This document shows, one piece after another, positions 10,605 through 23,263 of a DNA stretch of 64,000 nucleotides. The stretch is from Patiria miniata (lineage: Eukaryota > Echinodermata > Asteroidea > Valvatida > Asterinidae). Position numbers and translations under genes: made by a program. The DNA lies in NCBI RefSeq assembly GCF_015706575.1, contig NW_024037051.1, positions 15,349,016 through 15,413,015 on the forward strand, written 5' to 3'. The notes under the pieces were generated by a model. The model did no database searches. It was not told the origin of the DNA and saw nothing but the letters and a program-made list of their open reading frames with translations. How positions within the stretch are numbered: the stretch's first letter is position 1; every line of letters starts with the position of its first letter.

Positions 10605-13600
10605 AGCTTGCTCTTCTTCATCATACCATGCACTCTTTCAATTTTTAATAGCACCCTACAGGCTAAACATGGAGTGAATGAAAGACAATTAGACGGCAAC
10701 CAGTTGTAACTGTAACACAGTCGATTTCATGCAAAAAAATAAAATCTGTACAGAATCTGTCTAGTATACTCACATGTTTCCGTGTTCACATACTCTTCAT
10801 ACCTTGTTATGTATGCAACATGTACATTCAGTTCTTAGGTTTTTTTTAACCAAATTTTGGTAATGAAAAAATACAACAAAAACAACCAAGTCTGAATTTA
10901 CATTAATACTTTATCAGCAATGCACAGTGTTAATTTGCATGGCTACCGTATGTGAAGGATCTAAACAAAATCGGACCTTCCATTAATGTTGTAATGACAG
11001 TTCCGGGATCATACCTTCCTACATTATTCATCAAAGGACATTTGCAACATCATCATTGATCATGTTGCGCAGACATGATTTATGCTAATTCAAGGCCTTT
11101 GATTAGATGTGCCAATAGATATATATATACAGCTAAATGTATTTTAGGCTTTGTGACGCCGCACAGTTTGCGCTGCTTGTTGTTGTTGCTTTTCGTTTAG
11201 ATTGGATGCCCGTGAGGTAATCTTCCCCGCAGATGTTTTATCCATCCTGTTGCCCATGACTCTTTCTATTTTTGAGCTGGGTGTTTTTTTCCCGAGACCA
11301 AATAAGTCATGGCTTTGCAGTTTTCCTGGAAATTGGCGGGTGGCGTGGCAGGGGTTCACGGCAAATCTCGGTCCCGGCGCAACCGAGTATGGAGAAATTG
11401 GGAAATTCAAGTCGCATAAATGTTTATCACCCATGCAGATGCCGGTTTCTGTTTCCTGTGTGAACAAGCAATACTGATCATTTTCACTAATTGTCTTCTC
11501 CTGAAGACATACGGAGCATACTGTCCAAAATGTCATGTTGAAATACCACTTCTCTTCAGAACCACACAGTTTAATACAAAAATTGATTTGATTACAATGT
11601 GCTACTGCAAACCTTACACATCTTTTTCACTACTTTTTTTTTTCAGTTTAAAATTTGAAAAATAAATCTTAATTTCAGTTTATCCGTGAGTGCAAAGTCT
11701 AAAAAGTCTGCTTGATATTTCAAGATTTTGAGCTTAATTGTTAAATGAAAATGATTCACAAGGATGCAACTTTTGTTACTTATAATCTCCAATCTGGTTT
11801 GTGACAAGAAAAACTGAGTACCGTCCAGTTTTTCTAAGGACATACAAAATCTTTCTCTAAAAAATCTGTGAAATTTTGACTTGTTGCCTTTGAATTGAAT
11901 CCGAAGTAACAAATTTGCCCAAGGGAAACTCCTTTTGAAATTGAATCTTTCTGTCAAGTTTGACACCCAAAAAATACAGCTAAAGTGTTTTTCTCTGAAT
12001 ATTGTAAAGTATTTTGGGGTAAAAAAATGATCCAGGAAACTTGATGTCATCGTTTTTATAAAAATAGCTGATTATGTCACCCTCAAGTGGGCTTGGGTTT
12101 CACAGCACCCCTCTCTGGAAAGTAGTCTGTCCCAGTGGCATCGACCGTGACTGTTAACTTTGCACAGAGCACACTGACTAGGAGTGTGTGGTTCATGGTC
12201 ACTCGTTGCGTATGTTGGCACCATCTGAGCGCGCTCAGCATGCCCGTGACGTCAGTGCCTGTCGGTGCAGCGTTACAGAAATAGCATTTTTTGGGTATTG
12301 TCCCCGCGGAGTCTCTCAAAGTAATCCGCCATTACGGAGAAGTCCCATTTTTATGTCTGTGTGCTAAAAGTGTTTGCTCTTGAATAGAGGAGTGATTGTG
12401 ACTTATTCAATGGATGGGATTATTTTTTTTTACCTAAATATAACTTCCAGCTTGAACAGCTGTGTGAGGTTTTCCCACGAAAAAAATGTATGTCATTTTG
12501 AATTTGAATTTGTTACAGAGAAAAGTCTTGAGAAAAAGGTAAATATGTATTGTACAGAGGAAATGCAGCCGAAAATGTGATTAGGTTTATGGATTGGGAT
12601 GCAAGGAAAGAATTACAGGATTTAACAAATTTGAGTATTCAGAAAATATGGTAATCTGAAAAGACCATTTTGCTAAAATCCCTTGCATAATTTTAAAACA
12701 CAGTTTCAGAAATCTCGTGTTTTTGTCTTTGTAGTATGAAATGTACTTGAACTGTCCCATACATGTAGATACCGAAACTCATCGAATATCGTTTCAGTGT
12801 GTTTTGCTTTGTGATTTTTTTTCTTCCGTTGCACTGAACTTGTTGACATGTTTACCAACATATTTTGTTTGTTTTCTTGTGGCTTTGTGCTTAACAGAAA
12901 TTGGTTTACTTTACAAGTATGCCTATTTGCTAAACTATGTATTTAAAGCTAATTTGAAAACTGGAATGGTACTTAAGTTTGTGCACTAATTTGTTTGTTG
13001 ACTCGTTGTGCAATGAAATGAATATCTAAAAAAAAAAAAAAAAACGATTGAATTGCTAAAAAAAAAAAAAATGCAATGAAACCACTCTACTGTAGCGAAA
13101 TCACAACTGCTGATTTCCTTACATTATTTTAGAAAGCCATTTCATTTTGCGGTCTTTATTCTATCCTCCTGCTAAATCCAATTTTTTTTTTTTTGAACCT
13201 TGAAAAGATCTGAAGCCAGCGCTGCTGTTCTGTTTAAACCTCAATGCCATTGTCAAAACCCCGTCTGTGATGTGTGCTAATGAAGCTCACTGTGTCACTC
13301 ATTGCCAGGCAATGGTGGAGCCAGCGGGGCCGACGTGCCAAGGCCAAAGCCATCATACACCAGGAAGATTCTGTCAAAAGAGATAGTTGTTTGATTTGAC
13401 AAACTGACTGCTCGGCCTTTTTTTTCCCCCTTACTCTCCCCGAGGCCATTGAAGCAAAGTGAAAGACAGAGAGCTAGCTGTCGGATCCCGATGGCCTTGA
13501 GGTTGGCCTAGATTTGTCCATTGCCGTTTCTGAAGCACCCCCCCCCCCCCCATATCAACCAACCATGAAGCTGCTACTTGAGAGATCCGTTTTTCTTAGA

Positions 13601-13635
13601 ACATCTTAATGGGCCATGTAGGGAGCCTTTGCTTG
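10605..13635. other. Intergenic, AT-rich, no gene seen
   Basis: A 135-codon minus-strand frame at 11643-12050 is made of Phe/Lys/Leu-rich sequence without motifs and I treat it as chance. A(n) tracts lie at 13029-13044 and 13058-13070. Confidence 0.5.
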
Positions 13636-13640
13636 GATAG

Positions 13641-13698
13641 CAATGAATTATTCGAAATTGCCTTTTTTTCAATGAATTGTTCGAAATTGCCTTTTTTT
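13641..13698. repeat. Two tandem 29-bp units
   Basis: CAATGAATTATTCGAAATTG followed by CC and a T run is repeated immediately with one substitution in the unit core. Confidence 0.75.
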
Positions 13699-13699
13699 G

Positions 13700-16600
13700 T
13701 TGTTGAGGGTTTTCTCATTTCATCTATACGTAATGACAGTTTGTTATGCAACCCTGGCCCCAATTTCATGGCCTCGCTAACTGTACACATGTGTCATTTC
13801 AGAACCGTCTCTTATTTTTGATCATGTGGAAATGGAATAAAAAACATTGTGTAAGACTAGGCCAAGGTCGATGTTGCCCGCTTAATTTTTATGGGTCACG
13901 GTCAGAAAGGGAAATACAGAATACAAGGAATGAGTCAGTCCGTTTATGATGAAAACAATATCTCATCAGACATCAATGCATTATGCTGTTTTGATAGTGA
14001 CAAGTTGACGAGGGTACATTTTTTCCCCCAAATAATATCGATTTAAACTTCAGTCTTTCTGGACAAATCAAAGTCTAATGCAAGAATTTGGGGTTTTGTT
14101 GGGGGGCAAAGTCATGGACTTGGCCTTCTTGGCTTTTAGAATATGCTTGGTATTTCATTGAAGTATGTATGGTATTTCTTGTTTTCAAAATTGAAATTAT
14201 GCCTGTTGTTTATCAATGCATCCATGCAACCGCTTTGTTTCAAAACTGAATTGAATTTGTGTCCATGATCAAAATAAATGCGATAACGATCTCACACCGG
14301 CACTGAACAAGATTCCCCTCGGAGCAGGAATGCCCGATCCTATCACCCGGCCCTGGTGGAATACTCACACCATACTGATTGGCCCAATTCTCAAGGTCAG
14401 TCGTGCCAAAGGTTGGACGGAGGACACATCAGTCTTGTCCCGTCTTGGAAGAAACCAGGTTTTGTTATTTGCTCAACTGCTGACATGTTGACATCTTGCG
14501 CGTTTCAGAAAACAGCTGTAAGCTGGGTTCGGAACAGTCCGGGAAAAATACAGTCAATCATTTGAAAAGGATTTTGGAAAGTTTTGCATGTAATATGCAT
14601 GACTTGTGGTTTAAATAAAGGTAAAACATATACAAAAACAAAAAAAAAACTACCAAATTATTAGAAATACAAAATGTACCTTACTTGACTGTAAGTGAAT
14701 AATAGTCTCCAGCATCCTGTGAAATCATGGCACCTGGTGTGATGTCATTTTCAAGAAAGTGGAATTTTTGTATCAATTTCCAACGATGGTCAGCCGACCA
14801 TTATGTTTATGGTTAACATTAACATTTCATCTCAGAATTGGAACAACAACAGTTTGGATTCATGCGGTTGAACATTTTCCAAAAAAAATTCATTTGACTT
14901 GTTGAGCTCTCGATAGGCCGAGTCTTGACAGATATAATGCATTGTGTACTGGCACAGGACAAGAGAGGGCGCTGTTGAAGGAAAGCAGAGTGATGGTCAA
15001 GATGTTGGGCACTGCTGGAAATGTAAAGTACATTTATCAGTGTCATTGGTGAAACATAGGCATAGTTGCCTCAGTTGCCAAATTTAATCCTCCTCATCTC
15101 CTGTTAGCAGATGTGATCTAGATTCTTGCCCTTTTTTTTAAACCCGACATTTAAATACCTCCTTCAGACCTCGACTTTCCAATTAAACTTTACCCGAGAT
15201 CAACACAAAAAAAACTAGAAATTGTCCATTTGTCCATGGCCTACATTTGGTTCCAGCATTTTAAAGTAATTTATTAGCCCAGTTTTCATTGACGACAATG
15301 TTTTTGATACATTCAGGTAAAGGGGGCGTGTAGGCATCAATAAAAGTGGTTCATGTCTTCGTCCTTGCGGACTAACAATGGCCGCAAAATGAGCAGTGTG
15401 GATAATTTCTCCCGTTGGCAGTCCAATATATTTCCCTCATCACTCCAACCTCGTTTTCTTCCTCTAGCTGTGGTCCCAAGGTGAAAATGATCTCGTGCTC
15501 CTTCATATTGTTTTCTTCTTTTTGGACGGACCAAAAGAAAATTGGGATGACTGGGTAAATTTGATTTGCTGTTTCCGTGAAGGAGAGGCTAAACCTTCTC
15601 ATTTTTTGTCTTTCGTTTTTAGTCGTCGCTTCTTATTTTTGAAACGTTACTCTTGTTTTGCCAGTGTTCCCTTGCCCTACATTCCGCTGTTTACGTGATG
15701 CTGGCTCCTTTGTCCCCATTGTTCCCGCCGTGGAATTTAAAACGGTCCAATATCCTAATCTGCGTTGGCGAACAAAAGCCGAGTCGGGCACCTTGACCGT
15801 TTTTTTTCTCTCAGAGTCAGAGTCACCGCATTTATTATCTGTCTTAAATTCAATTTCCTCCGTTTGGGGGGAAATTTCACTTAAGACTCCAGCCTTGATC
15901 TTTTGCTGAAAATTGTCATTATATCAGCATCCCTTTTTTCTTCTTCTTTCTTTCTTGTTGAAGATGATTTCATTGGCCCACATCTTCTGTCTTGTACCCT
16001 GTATTCATAGCTTCTATTATTGACTTTGTCAACTTTTTGGGGGTCGATTTCCATGCTTGCAATTTTTTTTTTACCAATTTTAGCTTTTCAGTCTGTGTTG
16101 CTGACTGAGCTCCACCTATCTAATACCCCATCAGCTTAAAAAGGACGTCCTTTTTTAGTTTGAAACTGTAGCCTTTCAATCTGAAATGAATGATAACCTT
16201 TCCTTCTCTGATACTGTGCAGTTCCTTTTCCTGCTGAAAAAATGTCTGGCCAATTTCACGGGAAAAACTCACTGGTTCATTTGACCGATTTTGTCCCACC
16301 CCCTCCCCCCACGCACAGATGTAAATTATAAAACCCAATACCTCACCAGCACATGCTAAATGCTTTATAGCTCACAGGCTCATGAATCATTTACAGCCAA
16401 TTTTATCTTCTGTGTTCCTTCAAGTTGGGCAATGTCTCGGAGGAATAACATGCACATGCAGGGCAAACTTAATTACGACATAAGTGTTCATCAAGTGCAA
16501 ACTTAAAACACTCTAGGGTACTATCCCGGGGCTTGACTTTTAGCCTTTATCCATGTTTAGGGGCCAGTTTTTTCCCAATGATTATTAAAATACAATAGTT

Positions 16601-18055
16601 TTATCTTGGTATTTTGGCAGGGATTTCGGCATATAGGATGGAGTGGTTTTTTGGGTCTAGTTGAAATAGTCTGCCAATTCTGCAATTTTAATGTTTCGTT
16701 TGGATGAGCTTTTCCCCCTCGCCAAATAAGCAGATCGTTTTGTTTGTATGACAATGTGAATGTCATTCTCAAAAGATTTCTGTGTTCACCAGACTGACGA
16801 GTCCCCAGGCGAACTGAACAGAAACAGAAATAAATGTTGTGAACAAGGATTAAAAAAAAAAAAAAATGGCTAAATACCTCACTAGTGCTGCATTTACATC
16901 CCAAGGTTATCTTTAGTGCAATTTCATTTTCTCATGCACTTCACAGAAGAATAACCGAAAATCAATTACAAGCATTTGACACTGTACTTCGTTTCTCCTG
17001 TCAGTCGTCATGCTTAGCGAAGCTGGCAGTGTGTGGGGGAAAATGGGTTAAGTATTCGTGACGTTTGATATACGTGCTCAACCTGCGTTAAAAAATATGG
17101 CATGATCAGATGCGATCGAACAGCACGACAAACTCGCTTCTGTTACCATAGTCACATAAACCTTTCCAAATACTGTACACAACTGATTTTTTTTGGGGGG
17201 GGGGAGGTTGGCATTGGATTCCTTTACTGTTTCAATAACTCTGAGACCACGTCCTTCGCCCGCCCTCAGAAAATGAAAGCATGACGGAATTTCCGATTTG
17301 TGTCTTTTGAGCTGAGAGGTGTAAAGACCTTGGCTTATGATGCGCTCGTAGCTAAGCCAGGAGTGTTTTCACGGTCATCGATGCATCCTTGGCCCAAGAT
17401 CTTGTTAGCCAATTTTTATTTTCTCCCCGTATATACACGCCTTTTTTTTTTTTACTTTCTTTTCTCTTTTTTCCCAAGCCACCACAATTCAGGGCCTTCT
17501 TGGTTTTGTTTCATTATGTGATTAAAACTGTGGCGTGTTCATCACCTTGTGCTCTCCTTGCGTAACGACACAATTTTTGTTTTAATCAGCTTCGGCAATT
17601 CGCTCTGACCAGCCCGGCATTCTTAACTTGATTGAAAAATCGCCATTTTGAACCTCGCATGTTTAATGGGCGTGATTCAGTGACTTGCAATTTTTGGGTA
17701 GACGGGTAAGATCCAGTCTCTGTTTTCCATCGAAATAAACTTTCAGAAGTTGTGTAGAAAATTCACAACGGCTTTCTTTTATCGTACTTGACCTCTTGTT
17801 TGTAAAACTGAAATTTAAAAAAAAAGCAAATCTTCTTGTTAACCCTTGTGGCTCAGATTATACCTACATGAACATTGGGTCATTGTCTGATTTCAGATGT
17901 TGCAACAATTAACACTACAATTTTTTTTTGTTGAAACAGAAGTTATAGGTACACGTACTTAACCATGTGCCACAAATGGAAAAGAACTTTTTCACAAATG
18001 AAGCTTTTGATAGATCAACCCTAAAGCCCACCTCAATCCTCCAAAATCCTCCTGG
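13700..18055. other. Intergenic, no gene seen
   Basis: Short non-conserved frames only. CATCCTGTGAAATCATGGC near 14714, with the following ACCTGGTGTG, recurs with two changes near 39540. An A tract lies at about 16852-16865 and a G tract at about 17195-17204. Confidence 0.5.
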
Positions 18056-18056
18056 C

Positions 18057-18312
18057 AGTTTTGGAGGATTTTGGAGGATTGAGGATGAATGGTGTTTGGG
18101 AAACATGAGGATTTTGAAGGATTGAGGATGAATGGTGTTGAAGCACATGAGGATTTTGGAGGATTGAGAATGAATTGTGTTTAAAGAGGAGGAGGATTTT
18201 GGAGGATTGAGATGAATGGTGTTTGAAGAGGAGGATTTTGGAGGATTGAGGCCCTGGGTATCCTTCATTTAAACATAAGTGCACAGTTTTGGAGGATTTT
18301 GGAGGATCGAGG
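18057..18312. repeat. Minisatellite of a TTTTGGAGGATTGAGG unit
   Basis: The core TTTTGGAGGATTGAGGATGA with a spacer around ATGGTGTTTG is repeated about six times with spacer-length changes. The central part, about 18059-18250, is the most regular. The Asn-Pro-Pro-Lys-Ser-Ser-rich minus-strand frames across it are a by-product of the repeat. Related GGAGGATT phrases occur at 57540-57860. Confidence 0.8.
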
Positions 18313-18329
18313 ATGGTTCCTAGCAAAAA

Positions 18330-19260
18330 GGGCCTAGGGGGTTAGGATTGCTACACTCTCCAAAGCACTTCAGTATTTGCACATTTTGCTTGTAAAGTCA
18401 ATGGCCTGTAAGAGAGCAAGGGTTACACTGTAGTCACCCTTGCCCCGGCTCTTTAGTGATATCTCTTACCACATTGTCAGGATTGATGCCGAATTTAGGC
18501 GTAAAAAGCACAAGAGGGGAAATGTCGAGACTTCCTCAATAGTCCTCCCATCAGCGAGCACACATCCTTGACACCCTAGCCCAAGGAAATTGAGAATTAC
18601 ACCTTAAGCATGACCGATTTGTGTAATCTTAAGCTGAGCTGGCTCCGCCCATTCCCCCCCCCCCCCCACATCAGTGCTGTAGGGGGGGAAATATGGATTG
18701 TAAATGGTGGATTGAAACGGGTGGTTGGGGTGGTTAACCGGCCCTTTGCCTTTCATCTGACAATGGTGTTTTTCGAAGATTACTGGAAAGAAATTCCAAA
18801 GCCCACATTGTAGTAGTATCCTGAAATAAAGGTCGTACAGTGGACCCATTGCAAATTTAAATGTACTGCTTCAAGACTTGGTCTCTCAAACAGAGAGGGT
18901 CCCTTCGCACAGCCAGCCACCCCTCCCCCTTCCTCAACCCCTCCTCCTTCAACCCCTCCTCACCCCCTCCTGTAGAAATGTCTTAAATTACATGTAGACT
19001 TCAAATCTTCAGCCACCCCCTTTAAAACAAAATCCTATATATAGGCCTTCCAAAACTGTCCCTAAATCCTATTGGATTTGTGCAGAGATCATTGAGGGCG
19101 CTCTTTATTCCCAACAGAAATTGTTTTATGTCTCTATAATTACTCAACTTTGTTGTCCATACATAAGTGCACTTGGACACAATTTCATTTTCTCACCACC
19201 CCGTTCTGTCTAATTGGCAGCTTCGCTAGTTAGGAGATTTCATGTGAAACTCAGCTCCTC
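18330..19260. other. Intergenic, no gene seen
   Basis: No protein-like frame. C/G homopolymers lie at 18654-18667 and 18680-18687, and a C/T-rich stretch (repeated CCCCTCC) at 18910-18975. Confidence 0.5.
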
Positions 19261-19265
19261 TTGGC

Positions 19266-19410
19266 GGGCATGCAACTTTTCCTCGGATCCGCTGATTTCC
19301 TCGTTTTTTATGTCTCACGAATGCCATTACAAATTGAAAAACACTGTACAAAGTCTTGCGTGGTTTGAAATTTCCTTGTTTTTTTTCTAAATTCCCAGTT
19401 GCATACCCGT
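19266..19410. repeat. Segment B of a similar pair (partner 3267-3418)
   Basis: This is the second copy of the segment at 3267-3418, with the same block order and orientation. Differences are scattered substitutions and small indels in T-rich parts, and neither copy has obvious termini such as inverted repeats or a poly(A) tail. Confidence 0.6.
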
Positions 19411-21840
19411 CTTGAGGAATTTGTTTTTTTTTCATTTATAACTTGGCATGTGGTTTTTCCAATATCCCGACTTAGGTGAGTTATTATTTTTTGTAAATTT
19501 TTTTTTTTTCTTTTTCTTTCCCCAACACATTAAATAGAATGCAAGATGAACAAATTGATTCCAAGGCACAAAAAGACTTCAATAAAACCCCCAAACCGTA
19601 GCGAAAATTGGCGCCGGGTATTTTGTTTTTTAGGTTACATTACCATGAAGAGGAAGTTTCCATTAAAAAAAAACAGACATGAGTGTTTTGTCTGAAACTA
19701 GATCAAGGCCTTCTGTCGCAGACTCCGGTTTCAACTGCACTTGGCTGGAGTTTTCATCATGAACAAATTAACAATAGCAGGCGCAGCCACTGGTTCAAGG
19801 CCGGCGCTGTGAATATTTGCAACCTCGAAGCCGGAAAGATGGGGAAAATATTATGTGGTCTGTGTTCTGAACGTTATACTGGGAACCTATTGGTTCTGTG
19901 CGGGGAAAATCACAGATTAAATTTCATTTGCAGAAACGCCTCCTTTGTCGTTAAGGAGAATTGAGAAGTTGAAAAAAAAAAAAAAAAAGTGCATGGTTCT
20001 CAAAATTGCCATCCAATACAAAGGATTTTTTTTTTTTTAAAGATTGTTTTTTTTTTTAAAGTAAACAAGCCATAACTAGCTTAAACGAATGTAATGAAAG
20101 AAGTTTCAAGTTTACCAGACTATTTACAGATTATAATTAACTGTATAATCCCTGAGGAGTTTTTCCTTGTAGCACTTTCAGTCCCTTTTCCCTGAAATCC
20201 AACAAAAAAAATCCCTAGACTTGTTGTTGAATGCATTGTGGATGGTTTCACTGGCCAGAGCAGTTCAACAGAGGGCAGCAGACAGATATTTAGACATGCT
20301 TGACTGAGAAATTTCTGAGAGCAGCTCCATGGTTTTCTGCACATGTATGTACATGTACATTTTCCCTGTAATAAAACAAGGAGACAAACTTGAGCAGTAA
20401 AGAAACATGAAGGATTCAGATATACATATTCCTACATGTAATAATCGCGAATGTTTTGGCAATGTGTTGCATACAAAACGTTCACATCCATCTGTAGTAA
20501 GCCGTACGTGTCATAAAATTTGACCGAAGAACATTTCTGGTGATCAAATTATACTGTTGAGGTTAAGAATAGTTCAACTACATATGGCATTGCATTGTAA
20601 ATGTACATGAATTGGGATTAGGAATATCATCACAGTGGCTGGAAAAATACTGCATCATCATCCCTGATAAAAAAAATGTGTGAATATTTTTTCCCATGTT
20701 TTCTAGCATCAACAAGTGGCTACGTGTGAAAATCTCTTTTGTGGTTGGCAAAAAACTTGTCGTAATTCAACATTTTGGGGAAGAATTATATTTAGCTTTT
20801 CCCGTATTTCATATTGCACTGTATTCCTCTGATTGCATATTTAAGCATTTTCTTGCCAAGTAATTGAACATGTGCTGTCACCAGTCAAAACAGAAATGTA
20901 AGTTGCCCCACGTCCAAATTTCTAGTAAAAAAAAGAGAGCAAAAACAAGTAAACCAAAATGGAACTGAAACTAAAAAAGTGGTAAATAAGAAACAGACAA
21001 TTGAAAACAGTAAATAAAAACATGTTTAAAGCCACAAAGCACATTCTATCTTGGTCATTATGGCATTATCACAATGCTCGAGTGATCATGTTGTTTCATG
21101 GTAAGATGGCCCACTCATTATTTCTCAGTATTTTTCCGTGGGTGTTCGTATTGTAGTTCTTGCTGGCACTGACTTGTTTTTGCCATGTGTAATGTGGCCT
21201 TGTTGATCTGTTGCCCCCCCCCCTTAAAAAATGAAGCAAACAACGCACAGTCTCCGGTGTTTGTTGCCTAATTAGTGTCCAACTAATAACGAATCACTCA
21301 GGAATCATTTTAAGGTTTGGTCCAGTTCATTACGCCCGACCGACTGACCGGCGGAACATACTGCATGCATATATTGCATTGCATGTCCATTAGCAACACA
21401 TTTTGCAAGGCCATTTTGGGGGAGAGCTGAAAGCGGTGTTACATAATGCATCCCACGCAACCAAACACAGCCTACAAACACATACTAGATGTCCCAAGGT
21501 TAAATTCATGAAAGGTTTTCTCTCTTCCGTTTATCAAAGGGATATATTCATGAGCATGCACAATGGACTATGTTGTTGCATCATGCAAAAAAAATGTTGG
21601 AATGTTGACTTTGTCACAGTATTCAATCATAAAAGTTGGCACCTTTTTTTTCTTCTTTTGGCTCTAGTCTTTTATCATCCATAGCCTAGGGCCATGGTTT
21701 CGATTTTATATTTACACAACTGGGGAATTTCCCCCCCCCCCTTTCACAATTTCATTTTAAAATTTTCAAGGCTTAATATCTCACAGTAGCCAGATATTCA
21801 TTCGGCATGCGTGGCCTTCAGTGCAGTGAGTCAAAAGTCC
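19411..21840. other. Intergenic, no gene seen
   Basis: No recognisable coding sequence. A and T runs occur at 19973-19988 and 20029-20055. TACATGTA words cluster at about 20344-20360. Confidence 0.5.
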
Positions 21841-21844
21841 TGCC

Positions 21845-21925
21845 CATTCCATTGGCTGATAGTTGGCATTCCTTTCCAGTAAACCCCGCCCACTTTCATT
21901 GTGCTTGGCCAATCAGTGGCTTCAG
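21845..21925 (+). promoter_or_regulatory. CCAAT/GC-box cluster upstream of the NR0B 5' exon
   Basis: An inverted CCAAT (ATTGG at 21851), a GC-type box (CCCCGCCCAC at about 21884) and a direct CCAAT (GGCCAATCA at about 21907) fall within 70 bases, roughly 1 kb upstream of the proposed start codon. A further inverted CCAAT lies near 22300. The spacing resembles a CCAAT-driven promoter or enhancer. No TATA box or initiator can be assigned, so the role is inferred. Confidence 0.35.
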
Positions 21926-22939
21926 GGATGACTTGTTGCCAAGGTGAGCCTCCAGATGAATGACAGTAGTAGTGACTGGTCAGTGTCCTGCAGTCACCAT
22001 CAGGGCCAGATAGTAATTATCATGCAAATCATCTCCAGTAACTAGGATATCTTTGTTGTTGTTTTTTCCCTCCCAAATACTCCCCGCTGAAATTTCAACC
22101 TTGGAAGGAGATCACTGAATTAAGATGACCAACCTTAGTCAAACAAGTATATTACATAGATGGCCAGTGTGTGGTCTATCAGGCAAATTCTCCCCTAACT
22201 AGTGTCACACATGGGTGGATCTAGATCAGCCCGAACTAATGAATAATTCATCAAGGACACATGAGGACTCTTGATCTGTGCGTGGTTACGGAGCCCTCTC
22301 ATTGGATAACAGTGATACATCCTGTGGCTTATTACCTGGCTCACCACCAAGTATTGCTGCATAACCCGCTCCACCAGTCAAACTCACTGGACGGTCGTGT
22401 GGAACTCTTGTCCCATTAATATCATCGGACAGGCTGTACACAGATACCTATTGTGCCGCACATACGTGTAGCAGCGCACGTGGGCAGTTTTCAAAGCTTG
22501 TGTCACAACTGAGTTTTCACATGTTTCTTCAGGCGCTGGCTTGGTGTTGAACCAGTTTGGTAAAACCACAATTGAACAGTGGAGCGTGTTGGATTCTTAG
22601 CTGGCTGTTTTTCCCGTCACTTTGTTCTGCAATTCTGTATTGGGCAACAACTTTCTGCGTCCTGTCTACCTACAAGCCACCCATGTACATCTGTCATCAC
22701 TCTGTCACAAGCCATCATACAGTGGGATAACTATCATCAAGTCTGTCTGCAAACTTGCAACACAAGAGCCTAACATTTGTACCAAATCTCCGCTACAAGG
22801 AAAGAAAGAGTTGTTGCAACTGGATTATTGGCATCAACCATCAAACCGAGTTTCAGCCATCGCATCTGAGCAGAATTACTCTGGTGAGATTCTGACTGTT
22901 TTCTTGTGGGAGCAGCGTAACCCTGACACCCCTCCTGAG

Positions 22940-23263
22940 ATGTACATCATGTCTGATGCCTACGTTGAGTCCAGTCAGCCCCTCAACCTCGTCCAGCCGT
23001 CCAAGAGCAAAGCCAAGATGATGGCCCGAGCCGCGGCTGCGGCCACGCAGTGGTCAGCGGTCCACCACGTCGACTCCGGCTGCCACTGTCCGCAGATAGA
23101 CTCAAAGAGCTCCATCTTGTACCGACTGCTAACGGACAGTTACTACAACGGGGCTCCCTGCTCCTGCACCAGCCCCCACTGCCTCAACGGTCTACCGAGC
23201 CCCAGAGAGAGCAAACTGAAGATACTCCTGGAGGAATCGAAGAAACAGGCCGTGCAATCATAG
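22940..23263 (+). CDS. NR0B (DAX1/SHP-like) orphan nuclear receptor, N-terminal region
   Basis: NR0B proteins are nuclear co-regulators that lack a DNA-binding domain and bind other receptors through LXXLL boxes. From the ATG at 22940 this frame gives 107 residues. They include PLNLV (14-18), a poly-Ala run (31-35), Cys-His-Cys (48-50), ILYRLL (59-64, an LXXLL box), Cys-Ser-Cys (74-76), and LKILLEES (93-100, a second LXXLL). The order C-x-C, SSILYxLL, CSC matches the N-terminal repeat of DAX1 and SHP. LKILLEE recalls the second NR box of SHP. The ATG at 22949 is equally plausible, since both have a purine at -3. The frame stays open upstream to 22622, so the start is uncertain. It ends at TAG 23261-23263 unless a splice donor inside is used. 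The only phase-1 donor I can see that suits the exon at 27699 is weak (aacG|GTCTAC, 23185-23195). The LBD helices expected next are absent. Confidence 0.72.
   Translation: MYIMSDAYVESSQPLNLVQPSKSKAKMMARAAAAATQWSAVHHVDSGCHCPQIDSKSSILYRLLTDSYYNGAPCSCTSPHCLNGLPSPRESKLKILLEESKKQAVQS

Noticed and set aside
11643..12050. 135-codon minus-strand open frame
   Set aside because: Phe/Lys/Leu-rich product expected from AT-rich DNA; no domain, no supporting splice sites.
17915..18326. Minus-strand frames rich in NPPKSS / ILQNP repeats
   Set aside because: By-product of the GGAGGATT minisatellite.
22622..22939. N-terminal extension of the NR0B frame to the ATG at 22622
   Set aside because: The open frame exists, but the translated part has no NR0B resemblance and a poor start context; more likely 5' UTR. 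It cannot be excluded.
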